This document shows, piece after piece, positions 9,301 to 19,224 of a DNA stretch of 64,000 nucleotides (position 1 is the first letter of the stretch; each line of letters starts with the position of its first letter). Below the pieces are notes generated by a model. It searched no databases. It worked only from the letters and a program-made list of their open reading frames with translations, and was not told where the DNA came from. The DNA is taken from positions 1 through 64,000 of the forward strand of contig NZ_BSYI01000007.1 of assembly GCF_030270585.1 (NCBI RefSeq). The letters are read 5' to 3'. Both the position numbers and the translations under genes were made by a program. The DNA comes from Paralimibaculum aggregatum (GTDB taxonomy: Bacteria; Pseudomonadota; Alphaproteobacteria; Rhodobacterales; Rhodobacteraceae).

Positions 9301-9526
9301 CTTCGCCTTCATCCTCGGCGTGGTGCCGCTGGTGATCGCCACCGGGCCGGGCGCGGAGATGCGTCAGGCGCTCGGCACCGCGGTGTTCTACGGGATGATC
9401 GGCGTGACCACCTTCGGGCTGATCTTCACGCCGATCTTCTACGTGCTCTGTCGTTGGATCGGTGCGCTGTTCCGCGGCGAGCTGCGGCGGGACAACGACG
9501 AGGAGGAGGACATGGCCGCCATCTGA
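6341..9526 (+). CDS. RND multidrug efflux transporter (HAE-1/AcrB family)
   Basis: 1061 residues, typical AcrB length. It has the N-terminal MNFALFFIDRPIFATVVSLL transmembrane start, a first periplasmic loop with PPTIQVSASYPGASAETV, and the TM4 proton-relay motif FGLVLAIGIVVDDAIIVVEN with paired aspartates. The second half repeats the fold (LTQIGLVVLVGLASKNAILIVEF). It exports drugs, dyes or lipids using proton-motive force together with the adaptor encoded 4 bp upstream. The true start is the ATG at 6341, just after the adaptor stop; an earlier in-frame ATG at 6305 overlaps the adaptor and lacks a ribosome-binding site. Ends in an acidic tail (DNDEEEDMAAI). Substrate unknown; no repressor gene is adjacent. 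Confidence 0.93.
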   Translation: MNFALFFIDRPIFATVVSLLISLIGAIAYFSLPVTQYPEIAPPTIQVSASYPGASAETVANTVATPIEQEINGVEKMLYMTSQSTGDGRMSLNVVFRLGTDLDEAQVLVQNRVSVAEPRLPEEVRRLGVTTRKASPDLMMVIHMLSPDGSRDQLYISNYARTQVVDRLARIEGVGQATVFAERAYSMRIWLDPELVAAQGLTAGEVVAALRANNVQVASGVVNRLPVPEPGAFELQVVTQGRLTAPEEFAEIVVLETDDRLVRVRDIARVELGAQDYSINGYLGRDNALPIGIFQRPGSNALETAEAIIAAMDEMAEEFPTGLEYTIVYNPTEFISASIDAVMTTLFEAVVLVVLVIVLFLGSIRASLIPIVAIPVSLIGTFALMAMLGFSLNTLTLFGLVLAIGIVVDDAIIVVENVERYLRQGETPREAARKTMKEVSSALVANGLVMLAIFMPVAAIGGITGQFFQQFALTIAASTTISVLVSLTLSPALAALILSGHGEGRRRRGLTGILTWPFAMFFRLFNWCFGLLEAGYALLIRGLLRIMVVMLVVYGGLIVLGVTQFSRAPTGFIPAQDQGYLVTVIQLPAGSSLARTDRVAKRATEIILEHPAVRTGVAIVGLDGATFTNAPNAAAIFVPMKPFDWRTENGYSDLRVLGELQRELFQIKDAMIFLLQPPPVRGIGSGGGWKLYVQDRRGRGLEALEQATFGAMIQANGIEGLTQVFTLFNTKTPKVFADIDLVKAQLIGVSPAAINETLEVYLGSSFVNDFNFLGRTYRVTAQADGPFRDEIEDIARLRTRSESGGMVPIGSVATFEEQTGPYRVARYNLYPAAALQGRTEPGTSTGEAIERMEALLDAQLPSGFSYEWTELALQEKLAGSSAIYVFMLAIVFVFLLLAAQYESWLLPLSVILIVPMCLLAAISGVLYRGMDNNILTQIGLVVLVGLASKNAILIVEFARQAEEAGRSRVEAAVEAARLRLRPILMTSFAFILGVVPLVIATGPGAEMRQALGTAVFYGMIGVTTFGLIFTPIFYVLCRWIGALFRGELRRDNDEEEDMAAI

Positions 9527-9579
9527 GGCGGCCGTGACAGCCCGGCCGGGGCGGCTGCGGCCGCTCGCCGCCCGCGGGG

Positions 9580-11733
9580 TCAGGCGGCCGCGCGGGCGAT
9601 GGTCGCCTCGAGCGCCGCGATCAGGTCGATCTTGCGCACGGGCTTCGCGAGGAACCCGTCCATCCCGGCGCCCTGGCACTGTTCCCTGTCGCCGGGCATG
9701 GCGTTGGCCGTGAGCGCGATGATCGGGCAGCGCGGGTCGCCGCGGTCGGCCTCGCGGCGGCGGATCTCCCGGGTCGCCTCGAGACCGTCCATCTCCGGCA
9801 TGGTGACATCCATCAGGATCGCATCGGGGGCGATCTGCTCGTAGAGCTGCAGGGCCCGGGTGCCGGTCTCGGCATAGTGCAGCTCGGCCACCAGCCCGGT
9901 CAGCATCTTGTTGATGACCAGCCGGTTGGTCTGGTTGTCCTCGGCGACGAGCACGACCAGCTCGGAAAGCAGCGGCCGGCCGGCGGCATCCGCGGCCAGC
10001 GCGGCGGTTCCCGCTCCGGTGTGCAGCCCGGGGCCATGCGCGCCGCCTGCCGCGCCATCGCCCGGGCGCGCCTCGGCGGAGAGGCGGTGCAGCGCCTCGC
10101 GCAGCGCACGGCTCTGCACCGGCTCGACCAGGACCTGATCGAAGCCGGCGCTAAGCAGCACGGTCTGCTCGAAGGTGTTGTCGTGGGGGATCAGCACGAT
10201 GCCGGGCAGCGGCCGGCCGAAGTGTTCGCAGATCCGGGCGTGGAAGCCGGGCCCGTCGCCGGCGAGGGCGCGCTTGTCGACGATGGCCACGACGATCTCG
10301 CTGTCCTCCGGCGCGTCATCGGAGACGCCGCTGCAGCACGGCGCCGCGCCCAGCGCCTCGAGCCCGGTGGCGCAGACCGGGCGATAGCCCCAGGCGCTCA
10401 GCGCCTTGCACAGCCGCTCGCAGGCCGCCTTCCGCGGGTTGATCACCAGGACCGCCGGCGGGCTGCCGCGCGCGGCCTCCGGCTCCGTGGCCGCGGCGGC
10501 CGCGTCCGGGTCGAGCGGCAGGGGCACGCGGCAGACGAAGGTCGAGCCTTCGCCGAGCGTCGAGCTGACCTCGAGCGTGCCGCCCATCGCCTCGAGCAGG
10601 CGCCGCGAGATCGCCAGGCCCAGCCCGGTGCCCATGCCGGCCTGATGGGCCTCGCCGGTCACCTGCTCGAAGGCGTGGAAGATGGCCGCCAGCTTGTCCT
10701 CGGGAATGCCGATCCCGGTATCGGTCACCTCGATGGCGAGATCGCAGCGGCCGTCGCTCACCGTGCCGGTCACCCGGATGCTGACCCGGCCGCGCTCGGT
10801 GAACTTGATCGCGTTGCCCAGCATGTTGGTGATGACCTGCCGCATGCGGCCCGGATCGCCGACCAGGCTGCGCGGCAGGCGCTGGTCGCAGTCGACGACC
10901 AGCTCGAGGTTCTTCTCGTGCGCGTTCGCCGCCAGCAGGGCGCCGATCGCCTCCACCTCCTCGATCAGGTTGAAGGGCCGCGGGTCGAGCGTGAGCCGAC
11001 CGGCCTCGATCTTCGAGAAGTCGAGCACGTCGTTGATGATGGTGAGCAGCCCGTCGCCCGAGCGCACGATGGTCTCCACCGAGATCCGCTGCTCGGGGTC
11101 GAGATCGGTCTCCGAGAGCAGGTCGGCCATTCCGATGATGCCGTTCAGCGGGGTGCGGATCTCGTGCGACATGTTGGCCAGGAAGGTCGACTTGGCGTGG
11201 CTCGCCGCCTCCGCCGCCTCGCGCGCCAGCACGAGCTCGGCCGTGCGCTCGGCGATGCGCCGCTCGGTCTCGATATTCGTCCGGCGCAGCGCGGCCTCGG
11301 CATCGCGCCGGGTCGCCACCTCCTCCTCGAGCTTGCGGTTGGCCTGCATCAGCGCCGAATGGCCGGGGATCGCCAGGATCTCCGGCAGCAGCGCGAACCC
11401 GACCACGGCGGCGGCGACGGAGATCAGCCCCGTGGCCAGCTTCAGCGCGCCCTCGAAGCCGTAGATCGGCATGAACATGGTGGCGATGGAGACGGCATGG
11501 GTCATCCCGCAGAACAGGATGAACGCGCAGAACAGCAGGGCCAGCAGCGGGCTCGGCAGGTCGCGCCGCTTGCGCAGGAACTGGAAGATCGCGATCGGGA
11601 TCGAGAAATAGGCCAGCGCGATGATCGTGTCCGACACGATGTGGAGATAGAGGATCTCCGGCTCCCAGGCCAGGCAATAGCCGTGGGGTGAGTAGCCGCC
11701 CTCGGAAAACAGAAAGTCCAGAATTGCCTGCAT
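9580..11733 (-). CDS. Hybrid histidine kinase with ethylene-receptor-like sensor domain
   Basis: 717 residues. Three membrane helices occupy about 28-116 and look like the ethylene-binding domain of plant ETR1. The residues known to matter there (Asp25, Tyr32, Ile62, Cys65, His69) all recur with a constant +10 offset as Asp35, Tyr42, Ile72, Cys75 and His79 ([22 protein letters not shown]). A coiled coil (about 130-178) leads to HisKA with phospho-acceptor His190 ([12 protein letters not shown]), an ATPase domain (N-box NMLGNAIKF, then GTGLGLAIS), a degenerate receiver-like module, and a good C-terminal receiver ([14 protein letters not shown]). Possible ligand is Cu(I)/ethylene or another small apolar gas; that is inference. 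Convergent with the RND gene. Confidence 0.9.
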   Translation of the reverse strand: MQAILDFLFSEGGYSPHGYCLAWEPEILYLHIVSDTIIALAYFSIPIAIFQFLRKRRDLPSPLLALLFCAFILFCGMTHAVSIATMFMPIYGFEGALKLATGLISVAAAVVGFALLPEILAIPGHSALMQANRKLEEEVATRRDAEAALRRTNIETERRIAERTAELVLAREAAEAASHAKSTFLANMSHEIRTPLNGIIGMADLLSETDLDPEQRISVETIVRSGDGLLTIINDVLDFSKIEAGRLTLDPRPFNLIEEVEAIGALLAANAHEKNLELVVDCDQRLPRSLVGDPGRMRQVITNMLGNAIKFTERGRVSIRVTGTVSDGRCDLAIEVTDTGIGIPEDKLAAIFHAFEQVTGEAHQAGMGTGLGLAISRRLLEAMGGTLEVSSTLGEGSTFVCRVPLPLDPDAAAAATEPEAARGSPPAVLVINPRKAACERLCKALSAWGYRPVCATGLEALGAAPCCSGVSDDAPEDSEIVVAIVDKRALAGDGPGFHARICEHFGRPLPGIVLIPHDNTFEQTVLLSAGFDQVLVEPVQSRALREALHRLSAEARPGDGAAGGAHGPGLHTGAGTAALAADAAGRPLLSELVVLVAEDNQTNRLVINKMLTGLVAELHYAETGTRALQLYEQIAPDAILMDVTMPEMDGLEATREIRRREADRGDPRCPIIALTANAMPGDREQCQGAGMDGFLAKPVRKIDLIAALEATIARAAA

Positions 11734-11899
11734 GGAAACCCTTCTCGGCCGCCGCCAGCCTCCGCCAGAGGGGTTAACAACTGGTGAACATGCCGGCGGC
11801 GCCGCGCCGGCGGGGTCATGCACGGGCGGTTTTCGCAATTCGCCGCCGCCGCGCGCCATTGCAGTCCGCACAGGACATGCCGCGAAGGAGGACATTGCC

Positions 11900-12220
11900 A
11901 TGACGTCGAGATCGGGATGGCCGGGGCCTCTGCGGGCGATCGGGCTGCACCTGGACGGCACCGCACGGGTCCGCTGGGCTAGGCTGCTGGTCGTCGCGGT
12001 CCCGCTGGCCGGCGCGGCGGCGGCGATCCTGCCGGGCGGCGGCGACGGCTCCGGCGCCGGATACCGGGCGATCGCGCGGTGCGGCACCGCCGGCTGCACC
12101 GCCAGCGGCACGGGGGTCGGCGCGACCGAGGCCGAGGCCCGCGAGCGGGCGGTCGATGCCTGCTGGCGCGACGGCGGAGACCGCTGGGCCTGCAGCCGGA
12201 ACGTCACGCTGCTCGACTGA
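11900..12220 (+). CDS. Small exported Cys-rich protein, DUF4189-like
   Basis: 106 residues. A basic start and hydrophobic stretch ([20 protein letters not shown], about 27-46) look like a signal peptide or anchor. The C-terminal half ([13 protein letters not shown], then [19 protein letters not shown], then WACSRNV) has four cysteines and the alternating Ala/Glu helix seen in small DUF4189-like secreted proteins. Function unknown. The GAAGGAGG site 8 nt upstream fixes the start. It is divergent from the ethylene-receptor-like kinase and precedes the polyamine genes. Codons 12-42 are duplicated at the left edge of the window. Confidence 0.6.
   Translation: MTSRSGWPGPLRAIGLHLDGTARVRWARLLVVAVPLAGAAAAILPGGGDGSGAGYRAIARCGTAGCTASGTGVGATEAEARERAVDACWRDGGDRWACSRNVTLLD
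11935..12027. repeat. Second copy of the 93-bp duplicate (see 1-93)
   Basis: Matches bases 1-93 at 87/93 positions. Here it is a coding part (codons 12-42, including the hydrophobic segment) of the small exported protein, so this is more likely the source context. Confidence 0.85.
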
Positions 12221-12406
12221 TCGCCGGCGCTCCGGCGCATCCCGGGAGGCGCCTCGGCGGGCGCCGCGGGCACCGGTCGATCACGCACGCCCGATATGCC
12301 GCCGCGCCCCGCGGTTCCCCTTGAGATCGGGGGGGCGGCACGTTAGGTCTCGGCTCCGTGGCCGAGGGGCTGTCCCTGCGGCTCCGCGGATCAGCGGGAG
12401 GGCTCT

Positions 12407-14302
<1,896 letters not shown>

Positions 14303-14390
14303 GTTGCCCGGGCCCGGCTCCGGGTCCGGCGGTTTCGGCGCGCGAAGGCGGCCCCGGAGGGGCGGCCGCGCACAGAGAGGAGGCGCGGAG

Positions 14391-15596
14391 ATGAGCAAGG
14401 TTCTGGTGATCGGCGCGGGGGGCGTTGGCTCCGTCGCGGTGCACAAGATGGCGATGAACCCGGAGATCTTTCCCGAGATCGTGCTGGCCTCGCGCACCGT
14501 CTCGAAATGCGAGGCGATCGCGGAGAGCGTGAAGGCGCGCACCGGCCGCGAGGTCGAGACCCATGCGGTGGATGCGGACAACGTCGCCGAGACGGTGGCG
14601 CTGATCGAGAAGGTCAGGCCGACGGTGCTGGTCAACCTCGCGCTGCCCTACCAGGATCTCGCGCTGATGGATGCCTGCCTGGCCACCGGTACGCATTATC
14701 TCGACACCGCCAACTACGAGCCGCCCGAGGAGGCGAAGTTCGAGTATTCGCACCAGTGGGCCTATCAGGAGCGCTTCGAGAAGGCGGGGCTGATGGCGGT
14801 GCTCGGCTCCGGCTTCGATCCCGGCGTGACCAGCGTCTTCGCCACCTGGCTGAAGAAGCACCATTTCGACCGGATCGACTATCTCGACATCCTCGACTGC
14901 AACGGCGGCGATCACGGCCACCCCTTCGCGACCAACTTCAACCCGGAGATCAACATCCGCGAGGTGACCGCGCCGGCCTATCACTGGGAGGACGGCAAGT
15001 GGATCACCTCCCCGGCGATGAGCCACAAGGTCGCCTTCGATTTCCCCGAGGTCGGCGAGAAGAACATGTACCTCATGTATCATGAGGAGCTCGAGAGCCT
15101 TGCGAAGCACTTTCCGGAGATCAAGCGCGCACGGTTCTGGATGACCTTCGGCGACGCCTATATCAACCACGTGACGGTGCTCGAGAATGTCGGCATGACC
15201 TCGATCGAGCCGGTGGAGTTCCAGGGCCAGCAGATCGTGCCGCTGCAGTTCCTCAAGGCGGTGCTGCCGAACCCGGGCGATCTCGGCGCGCGCACCAAGG
15301 GCAAGACCTGCATCGGCGATATCGCCACCGGCGTGAAGGACGGTGCGGAGAAGACGCTCTACATCTACAACATCTGCGACCACGAGGAGTGCTATCGCGA
15401 GGTCGGCAGCCAGGCGGTGAGCTACACCACCGGCGTGCCGGCGATGATCGGCACCGCGCTGATGCTCCAGGGCAAATGGTCCGGCGCCGGCGTCTTCAAC
15501 ATGGAGCAGCTCGACCCCGATCCCTTCATGGAGATGCTGAACACGCAGGGACTGCCCTGGCAGGTGCACGAGCTGCCCGGCCCGGTCGGCTTCTGA
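14391..15596 (+). CDS. Carboxynorspermidine/carboxyspermidine synthase (saccharopine dehydrogenase family)
   Basis: 401 residues. The Rossmann start MSKVLVIGAGGVGSVAVHKM binds NADPH; the motifs LPYQDLALMDACL, TGTHYLDTANYEP and GSGFDPGVTSVFA mark the Lys1-like branch of the saccharopine dehydrogenase family. The enzyme condenses putrescine (or diaminopropane) with aspartate semialdehyde to carboxyspermidine (or carboxynorspermidine). The start was chosen at the ATG after GAGAGGAGGCGCGGAG; an upstream in-frame start at 14304 lacks a site. It lies between speA and nspC, which makes a lysine-metabolism role unlikely. Strong assignment from both sequence and context. Confidence 0.94.
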   Translation: MSKVLVIGAGGVGSVAVHKMAMNPEIFPEIVLASRTVSKCEAIAESVKARTGREVETHAVDADNVAETVALIEKVRPTVLVNLALPYQDLALMDACLATGTHYLDTANYEPPEEAKFEYSHQWAYQERFEKAGLMAVLGSGFDPGVTSVFATWLKKHHFDRIDYLDILDCNGGDHGHPFATNFNPEINIREVTAPAYHWEDGKWITSPAMSHKVAFDFPEVGEKNMYLMYHEELESLAKHFPEIKRARFWMTFGDAYINHVTVLENVGMTSIEPVEFQGQQIVPLQFLKAVLPNPGDLGARTKGKTCIGDIATGVKDGAEKTLYIYNICDHEECYREVGSQAVSYTTGVPAMIGTALMLQGKWSGAGVFNMEQLDPDPFMEMLNTQGLPWQVHELPGPVGF

Positions 15597-15860
15597 GGCG
15601 CCATGCCGGGCCGCCGCCGCTTCCGACGGTCTCGCCGGGGCACCGCGATCGCCCCCGGTCCGGGTTCCGCGGTGGTGGCGGGGCCGGATGGCGGCGCGCG
15701 CGGCTTCGGCCGGCCCGCACTTGGCAGGACGGTGCCGCTCGCGGCCGCCGGCCCGGCGCCGGAGAGGCCGGTGCGCGCCGGGGCGCAGGTCCTGCGGGCC
15801 GATGGCCGGCAGGGCGTTCGATGATCGATCGCAGCGGCATCCGATAGGGAGGCTCAGGCC
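15597..15860. other. Gap between synthase and nspC
   Basis: 264 bp, GC-rich, with no credible gene: the short open frames here have no ribosome-binding site or family motif. An AGGGAGGC ribosome-binding site for nspC lies at its right end. This is long for an operon-internal gap, so nspC could have its own promoter or a processed leader. Confidence 0.4.
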
Positions 15861-17048
15861 ATGGACGAGACGCCAGCCCCGATGATGCAGACCCAGGCCG
15901 GCGATCCGGGCGCCTTCGCGCGCCTCGACTTGGCGCGCCTGCCGAGCCCGGCCTTCGTGGTGGACGAGGCGCGGCTCGAGGCCAATTGCCGGGTGCTGGC
16001 GGGGGTTGCCGAGGCGTCGGGCGCCACCATGCTGCTGGCGCTCAAGGCGTTCTCGATGTGGGCCGCGGCGCCCGTGGTGATGCGCCATCTCTCCGGCTGC
16101 TGCGCCAGCGGGCTCTGGGAGGCGCGGCTCGCGCGGGCCCGTTTCGGCGGCATCGTCGAGACCTTCGCGGCCGGCTACAAGGCCTCCGAGATCGACGAGA
16201 TCGCCGCGCTCTCGGACACGGTGGTGTTCAACTCGCCGGGGCAGGCGGCGCGCTTCGGCAGGGCGGCGCGGGCCGGCGGCGCCGATCTCGGCCTGCGGAT
16301 CAATCCCGAGCATTCCGAGGGCGAGGTGCCGCGCTATGACCCGGCGGCGCCGGGCTCGCGGCTCGGCCATCCGGTCTCGCAGCTCGAGGCGGCGCATCTC
16401 GAGGGCATGGCGGGGCTGCACATGCACACCCTCTGCGAGCAGGACTTCGAGCCGCTGCGCCGCACCTGGGACGCGGTGGCGCCACGCCTCGCGCCTCATT
16501 TCGGTGGGCTCGACTGGCTCAATCTCGGCGGCGGCCACCACATCACCCGGGCCGACTACGACCGCGCCGCGCTCTCTGCCTTCCTGCGCGAGACCGCGGC
16601 GGCGACCGGCTGCCGGATCTTCCTCGAGCCGGGCGAGGCGGTGGCACTCGATGCCGGCATCCTGGTCGGCGAGGTGCTCGACGTGATGGAGAACGACGGG
16701 CCGATCGCGATCCTCGACATCTCCGCCACCTGCCACATGCCTGACGTGATCGAGGCGCCCTATCGCCCGGCGCTGCTCGGCGAGCCGCCGGAGGGGAAGG
16801 GCATCGCGGTGCGCCTCGGCGGGCCGTCCTGCCTGGCGGGCGACGTGATCGGCAGCTACCGCTTCGCGCGGATGCCGCGGCCGGGCGACCGGCTCGCCTT
16901 CCTCGACCAGGCGCATTACTCGATGGTCAAGACCACGACCTTCAACGGCGTCGCGCTGCCGGCGATCTGGCTCTGGAACTCGGAGACCGATGCGCTCGGC
17001 GAGGTGCGGGCCTTCGGCCAGGCGGATTTCGAGGGGCGGCTGTCATGA
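15861..17048 (+). CDS. nspC: Carboxynorspermidine decarboxylase (NspC)
   Basis: 395 residues, fold-III PLP decarboxylase. Lys62 in LLALKAFSMW is the PLP lysine, LHMHTLCEQDFEPL around 193-206 and WLNLGGGHHIT are NspC-specific, and FLEPGEAVALDAG binds the cofactor phosphate. It decarboxylates carboxyspermidine to spermidine (or carboxynorspermidine to norspermidine). The AGGGAGGCTCAGGCC leader supports the ATG. The stop overlaps the speB start (ATGA at 17045-17048), so agmatinase and the last step of the pathway are translationally coupled. Confidence 0.96.
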   Translation: MDETPAPMMQTQAGDPGAFARLDLARLPSPAFVVDEARLEANCRVLAGVAEASGATMLLALKAFSMWAAAPVVMRHLSGCCASGLWEARLARARFGGIVETFAAGYKASEIDEIAALSDTVVFNSPGQAARFGRAARAGGADLGLRINPEHSEGEVPRYDPAAPGSRLGHPVSQLEAAHLEGMAGLHMHTLCEQDFEPLRRTWDAVAPRLAPHFGGLDWLNLGGGHHITRADYDRAALSAFLRETAAATGCRIFLEPGEAVALDAGILVGEVLDVMENDGPIAILDISATCHMPDVIEAPYRPALLGEPPEGKGIAVRLGGPSCLAGDVIGSYRFARMPRPGDRLAFLDQAHYSMVKTTTFNGVALPAIWLWNSETDALGEVRAFGQADFEGRLS

Positions 17049-17905
17049 TCTTTCTCGATTCGGAGCTGACCGCGGCGGAGCGCGCCGCGGAAACCGCGCG
17101 CCTGCGGGTGATCCCGGTGCCGCTGGAGCGCACCGTCTCCTATGGCGCCGGCACCGCGCGCGGGCCGGAGGCGATCATCGCCGCCTCCGACGAGCTCGAG
17201 CGGGTCTGGCGCGGCGGCGAGCCCTGCGCCTCCGGCATCCATACCGAGGCGCCGGTGGATGTCTCGGGCCCGCTGCCCGAGGTGATGGCGCGGATCGCGG
17301 CGCGCACCGCGGCCGCGGTGCGGGCGGGCGCGCTGCCGGTGACGCTCGGCGGCGAGCACAGCCTCAGCTATGGCGCGGTGCTAGGCGTGGCGGAGGCGCT
17401 GGGGGCGCCGGTGGGCATCCTGCAGATCGACGCCCATGCCGATCTGCGCCGGGCCTATCAGGGCGAGCCGCACTCGCATGCCTCGGTGATGCAGCTCCTG
17501 GCCGGGCGCGGGCACCGCCTCGCGCAATACGGCGTGCGGGCCTTCTCGCGGGAGGAGGCGGAGGCCCGGCGCGCCCATGCCGTGCATCACGTCGATGCCG
17601 AGGCGCTGGTGACCGGCGGCATCATGGCGGCCGAGCTGCCGGCGGATTTCCCCGAGCAGGTCTATGTCAGCTTCGATCTCGACGGGCTCGATCCCGCGAT
17701 CCTGCCGGCCACCGGCACCCCTGTGCCGGGCGGGCTCGGCTTCTACCAGGCGCTCGGCCTCGTACGCTCGGCGCTGCGCGGCCGGGTCTGCGCCGGGCTC
17801 GACGTGGTGGAACTGGCGCCGCGCGAGGGCGACACGGTCTCGGATTTCACCGCGGCGCAGGTGACCTATGCGCTGATGGCGATCGCGCTCGGCGAGCGCG
17901 ACTAG
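17045..17905 (+). CDS. speB: Agmatinase (ureohydrolase, SpeB)
   Basis: 286 residues. The Mn-binding residues of ureohydrolases are all present: His105 (GGEHSLSYG), Asp129, His131 and Asp133 (IDAHADLR), Asp211 and Asp213 (SFDLDGLDP). TGTPVPGGLGFYQAL is the usual loop after the second metal motif. With speA upstream, agmatinase (agmatine to putrescine plus urea) is much more likely than arginase. Translation starts inside the nspC stop. Last gene of the polyamine operon; the short gap to the convergent glycosyltransferase holds a small GC stem. Confidence 0.94.
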   Translation: MIFLDSELTAAERAAETARLRVIPVPLERTVSYGAGTARGPEAIIAASDELERVWRGGEPCASGIHTEAPVDVSGPLPEVMARIAARTAAAVRAGALPVTLGGEHSLSYGAVLGVAEALGAPVGILQIDAHADLRRAYQGEPHSHASVMQLLAGRGHRLAQYGVRAFSREEAEARRAHAVHHVDAEALVTGGIMAAELPADFPEQVYVSFDLDGLDPAILPATGTPVPGGLGFYQALGLVRSALRGRVCAGLDVVELAPREGDTVSDFTAAQVTYALMAIALGERD

Positions 17906-17959
17906 CCGCCCCGGCGGCGCGGCCGTCCCCGCGGCGGGCAGGGGCCTCGGGCCGGCGGC

Positions 17960-18775
17960 TCAGTTCGGCCCGATCCGGAGCAGCAGCCGGCACAGCGGTG
18001 AGGCGCGGAAGCGCGCGATCCGCCGGCACATCGCCGCCACCGCGGGCTCGGGGCAGGGCGCCCAGTCATGGGTGCCGGCCGGGGCCTCCTCCGGCAGGTA
18101 GAAGGCGCGGAAATCCGACCCAGCATCCGGCGCCTGCGCGTCATAGGCGGTGATCTTGGCCCGCCGCTCGGCGGTGCTGTAGCAGATCCAGTTGAAATGC
18201 CAGATGCAGGTCTCCGGGCCGAGGAAGCGGAGCCGCCGCGTGTCCACCTCGAAGCCCGGCGTGTGAATCGCCTCGGTGAAGGCCAGCCCGGCGCGGCGAA
18301 ACACGCGGTACTGGTGATCCTCGCCCTCGCGGCCGAAGAGGCGGTTGCGCGAGAACACGACGCGCCCGTCCTCGAGGCGCAGCCAGCGCCGGGCGCAGGC
18401 CAGGCAGGCAATGTCGCCGCTGGCCTCGGCCAGCTCTCCCGCGGCGAGGCGATGCAGCGCGGCGACAAGCGCCTCGGAGGGCAGCTCGTCGCCATCCATC
18501 CGCACCACCCAGTCGCAGTCGAGCACCGAGACCGCCGGGCCCAGCATGGTTTCGGCGCGCGGCGCGGACGCGCGCACGGTGACCACCCGCCGCAGCCGCA
18601 GCCGCGCCCAGAGCCTGAACAGCCAGTGCGCGTTCGCATCGAGGATCCAGAGCGGGTGCAGCTTGCGGGCGGCGTAGTGGCGGGCGAGCAGGCCGATCCA
18701 CCAGACATGGCGGATCGGGATGACGATCTCGAGAGCGCGCCGTTCCGCCCCGCCATGCCCCGGTTTCGCCGCCAT
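17960..18775 (-). CDS. Glycosyltransferase family 2-like protein
   Basis: 271 residues from the ATG at 18775, which has GGAG 8 nt upstream; an in-frame ATG at 18811 would add 12 residues but has a poor site. LEIVIPIRHVWWIGLLARHY resembles the first strand of GT-A family 2 transferases, and CDWVVRMDGDELPSEALV carries the acidic DGD metal/nucleotide-sugar motif. WHFNWICYSTAERRAK near residue 205 is typical of hypothetical glycosyltransferases in alphaproteobacteria. It probably transfers a sugar to an envelope component; acceptor unknown. Monocistronic, convergent with speB. Confidence 0.6.
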   Translation of the reverse strand: MAAKPGHGGAERRALEIVIPIRHVWWIGLLARHYAARKLHPLWILDANAHWLFRLWARLRLRRVVTVRASAPRAETMLGPAVSVLDCDWVVRMDGDELPSEALVAALHRLAAGELAEASGDIACLACARRWLRLEDGRVVFSRNRLFGREGEDHQYRVFRRAGLAFTEAIHTPGFEVDTRRLRFLGPETCIWHFNWICYSTAERRAKITAYDAQAPDAGSDFRAFYLPEEAPAGTHDWAPCPEPAVAAMCRRIARFRASPLCRLLLRIGPN

Positions 18776-18918
18776 CGCCGGATCTCCGCCGCAGATGATG
18801 CCGAGAGCCATAGCTCGGATCGCGGGGCGTGCCTGTCAAGCCGCTACCGGGTGACATTCCGGCGACAGCGGGGGGCCCGCTTGGACCGGAGCGCAAGGCT
18901 GCCTCCCGCCATGCTGCG

Positions 18919-18947
18919 TTGCAATAATGGTGCGTCGCACCATATGC
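18919..18947 (+). promoter_or_regulatory. Candidate promoter containing a perfect palindromic operator
   Basis: ATGGTGCG (18927-18934) and CGCACCAT (18936-18943) form a perfect inverted repeat around one base. It lies between a possible -35 TTGCAA (18919-18924) and a possible -10 ATATGC (18942-18947), just upstream of the small gene at 18977. The 20-base core AATGGTGCGTCGCACCATAT recurs, slightly altered, at 54265-54285 upstream of an OhrR-like regulator. Promoter boxes are weak matches; the palindrome is clear. Confidence 0.5.
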
Positions 18948-18976
18948 TCGATCCGAGCAGACATGAAAGGATCGCT

Positions 18977-19216
18977 ATGAGCCGGATGAGCGACAGCCCC
19001 ATGGGCCTGCGGATGTTTCGCGCCATGGCCAGCGCGCTGACCTCGGTCGGCGCGGTGACCGGCGCCGCGCGGGCGGTGGCGGATTACGGACGCCTCGAAC
19101 GGCTCCCGGATCTCGATCTCGCCGCCGGCGGGTTCGAGCGTGCCCGCCTCGGCGAAACGTTGCTGTGCCGGCATCTCCGCAACCCGCCGGCAGGAGAGCC
19201 CTCCCGCCGCCGCTGA
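18977..19216 (+). CDS. Small DUF1127-like protein
   Basis: 79 residues. The central part (ADYGRLERLPDLDLAAGGFE, about 36-55) resembles the 'Arg-x-Leu-x-x-Leu-xAsp-x-x-Leu-Ala-x-x-Gly' pattern of DUF1127-type small proteins common in Rhodobacterales, some of which bind RNA and respond to oxidative stress. The resemblance is partial. GAAAGGA 6 nt upstream of the ATG and a palindromic operator/promoter immediately before support expression. The C-terminus is basic. Divergent from the glycosyltransferase. Confidence 0.5.
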   Translation: MSRMSDSPMGLRMFRAMASALTSVGAVTGAARAVADYGRLERLPDLDLAAGGFERARLGETLLCRHLRNPPAGEPSRRR

Positions 19217-19224
19217 CCGGGCGC

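Noticed and set aside
9527-9579. GC-rich dyads between the convergent RND and histidine-kinase genes as a bidirectional terminator
   Set aside because: Only short overlapping GGCCGC-type matches without T-runs; too common at this GC content to call.
6311-9679. An open minus-strand frame of more than 1100 codons over the RND transporter
   Set aside because: Composition (His, Asp, Arg, Gly runs) is typical of the antisense of membrane-protein codons with G/C third positions; no family motif.
15603-15824. Short open frame between the carboxynorspermidine synthase and nspC
   Set aside because: Arg/Gly/Pro-rich, no ribosome-binding site, no motif.
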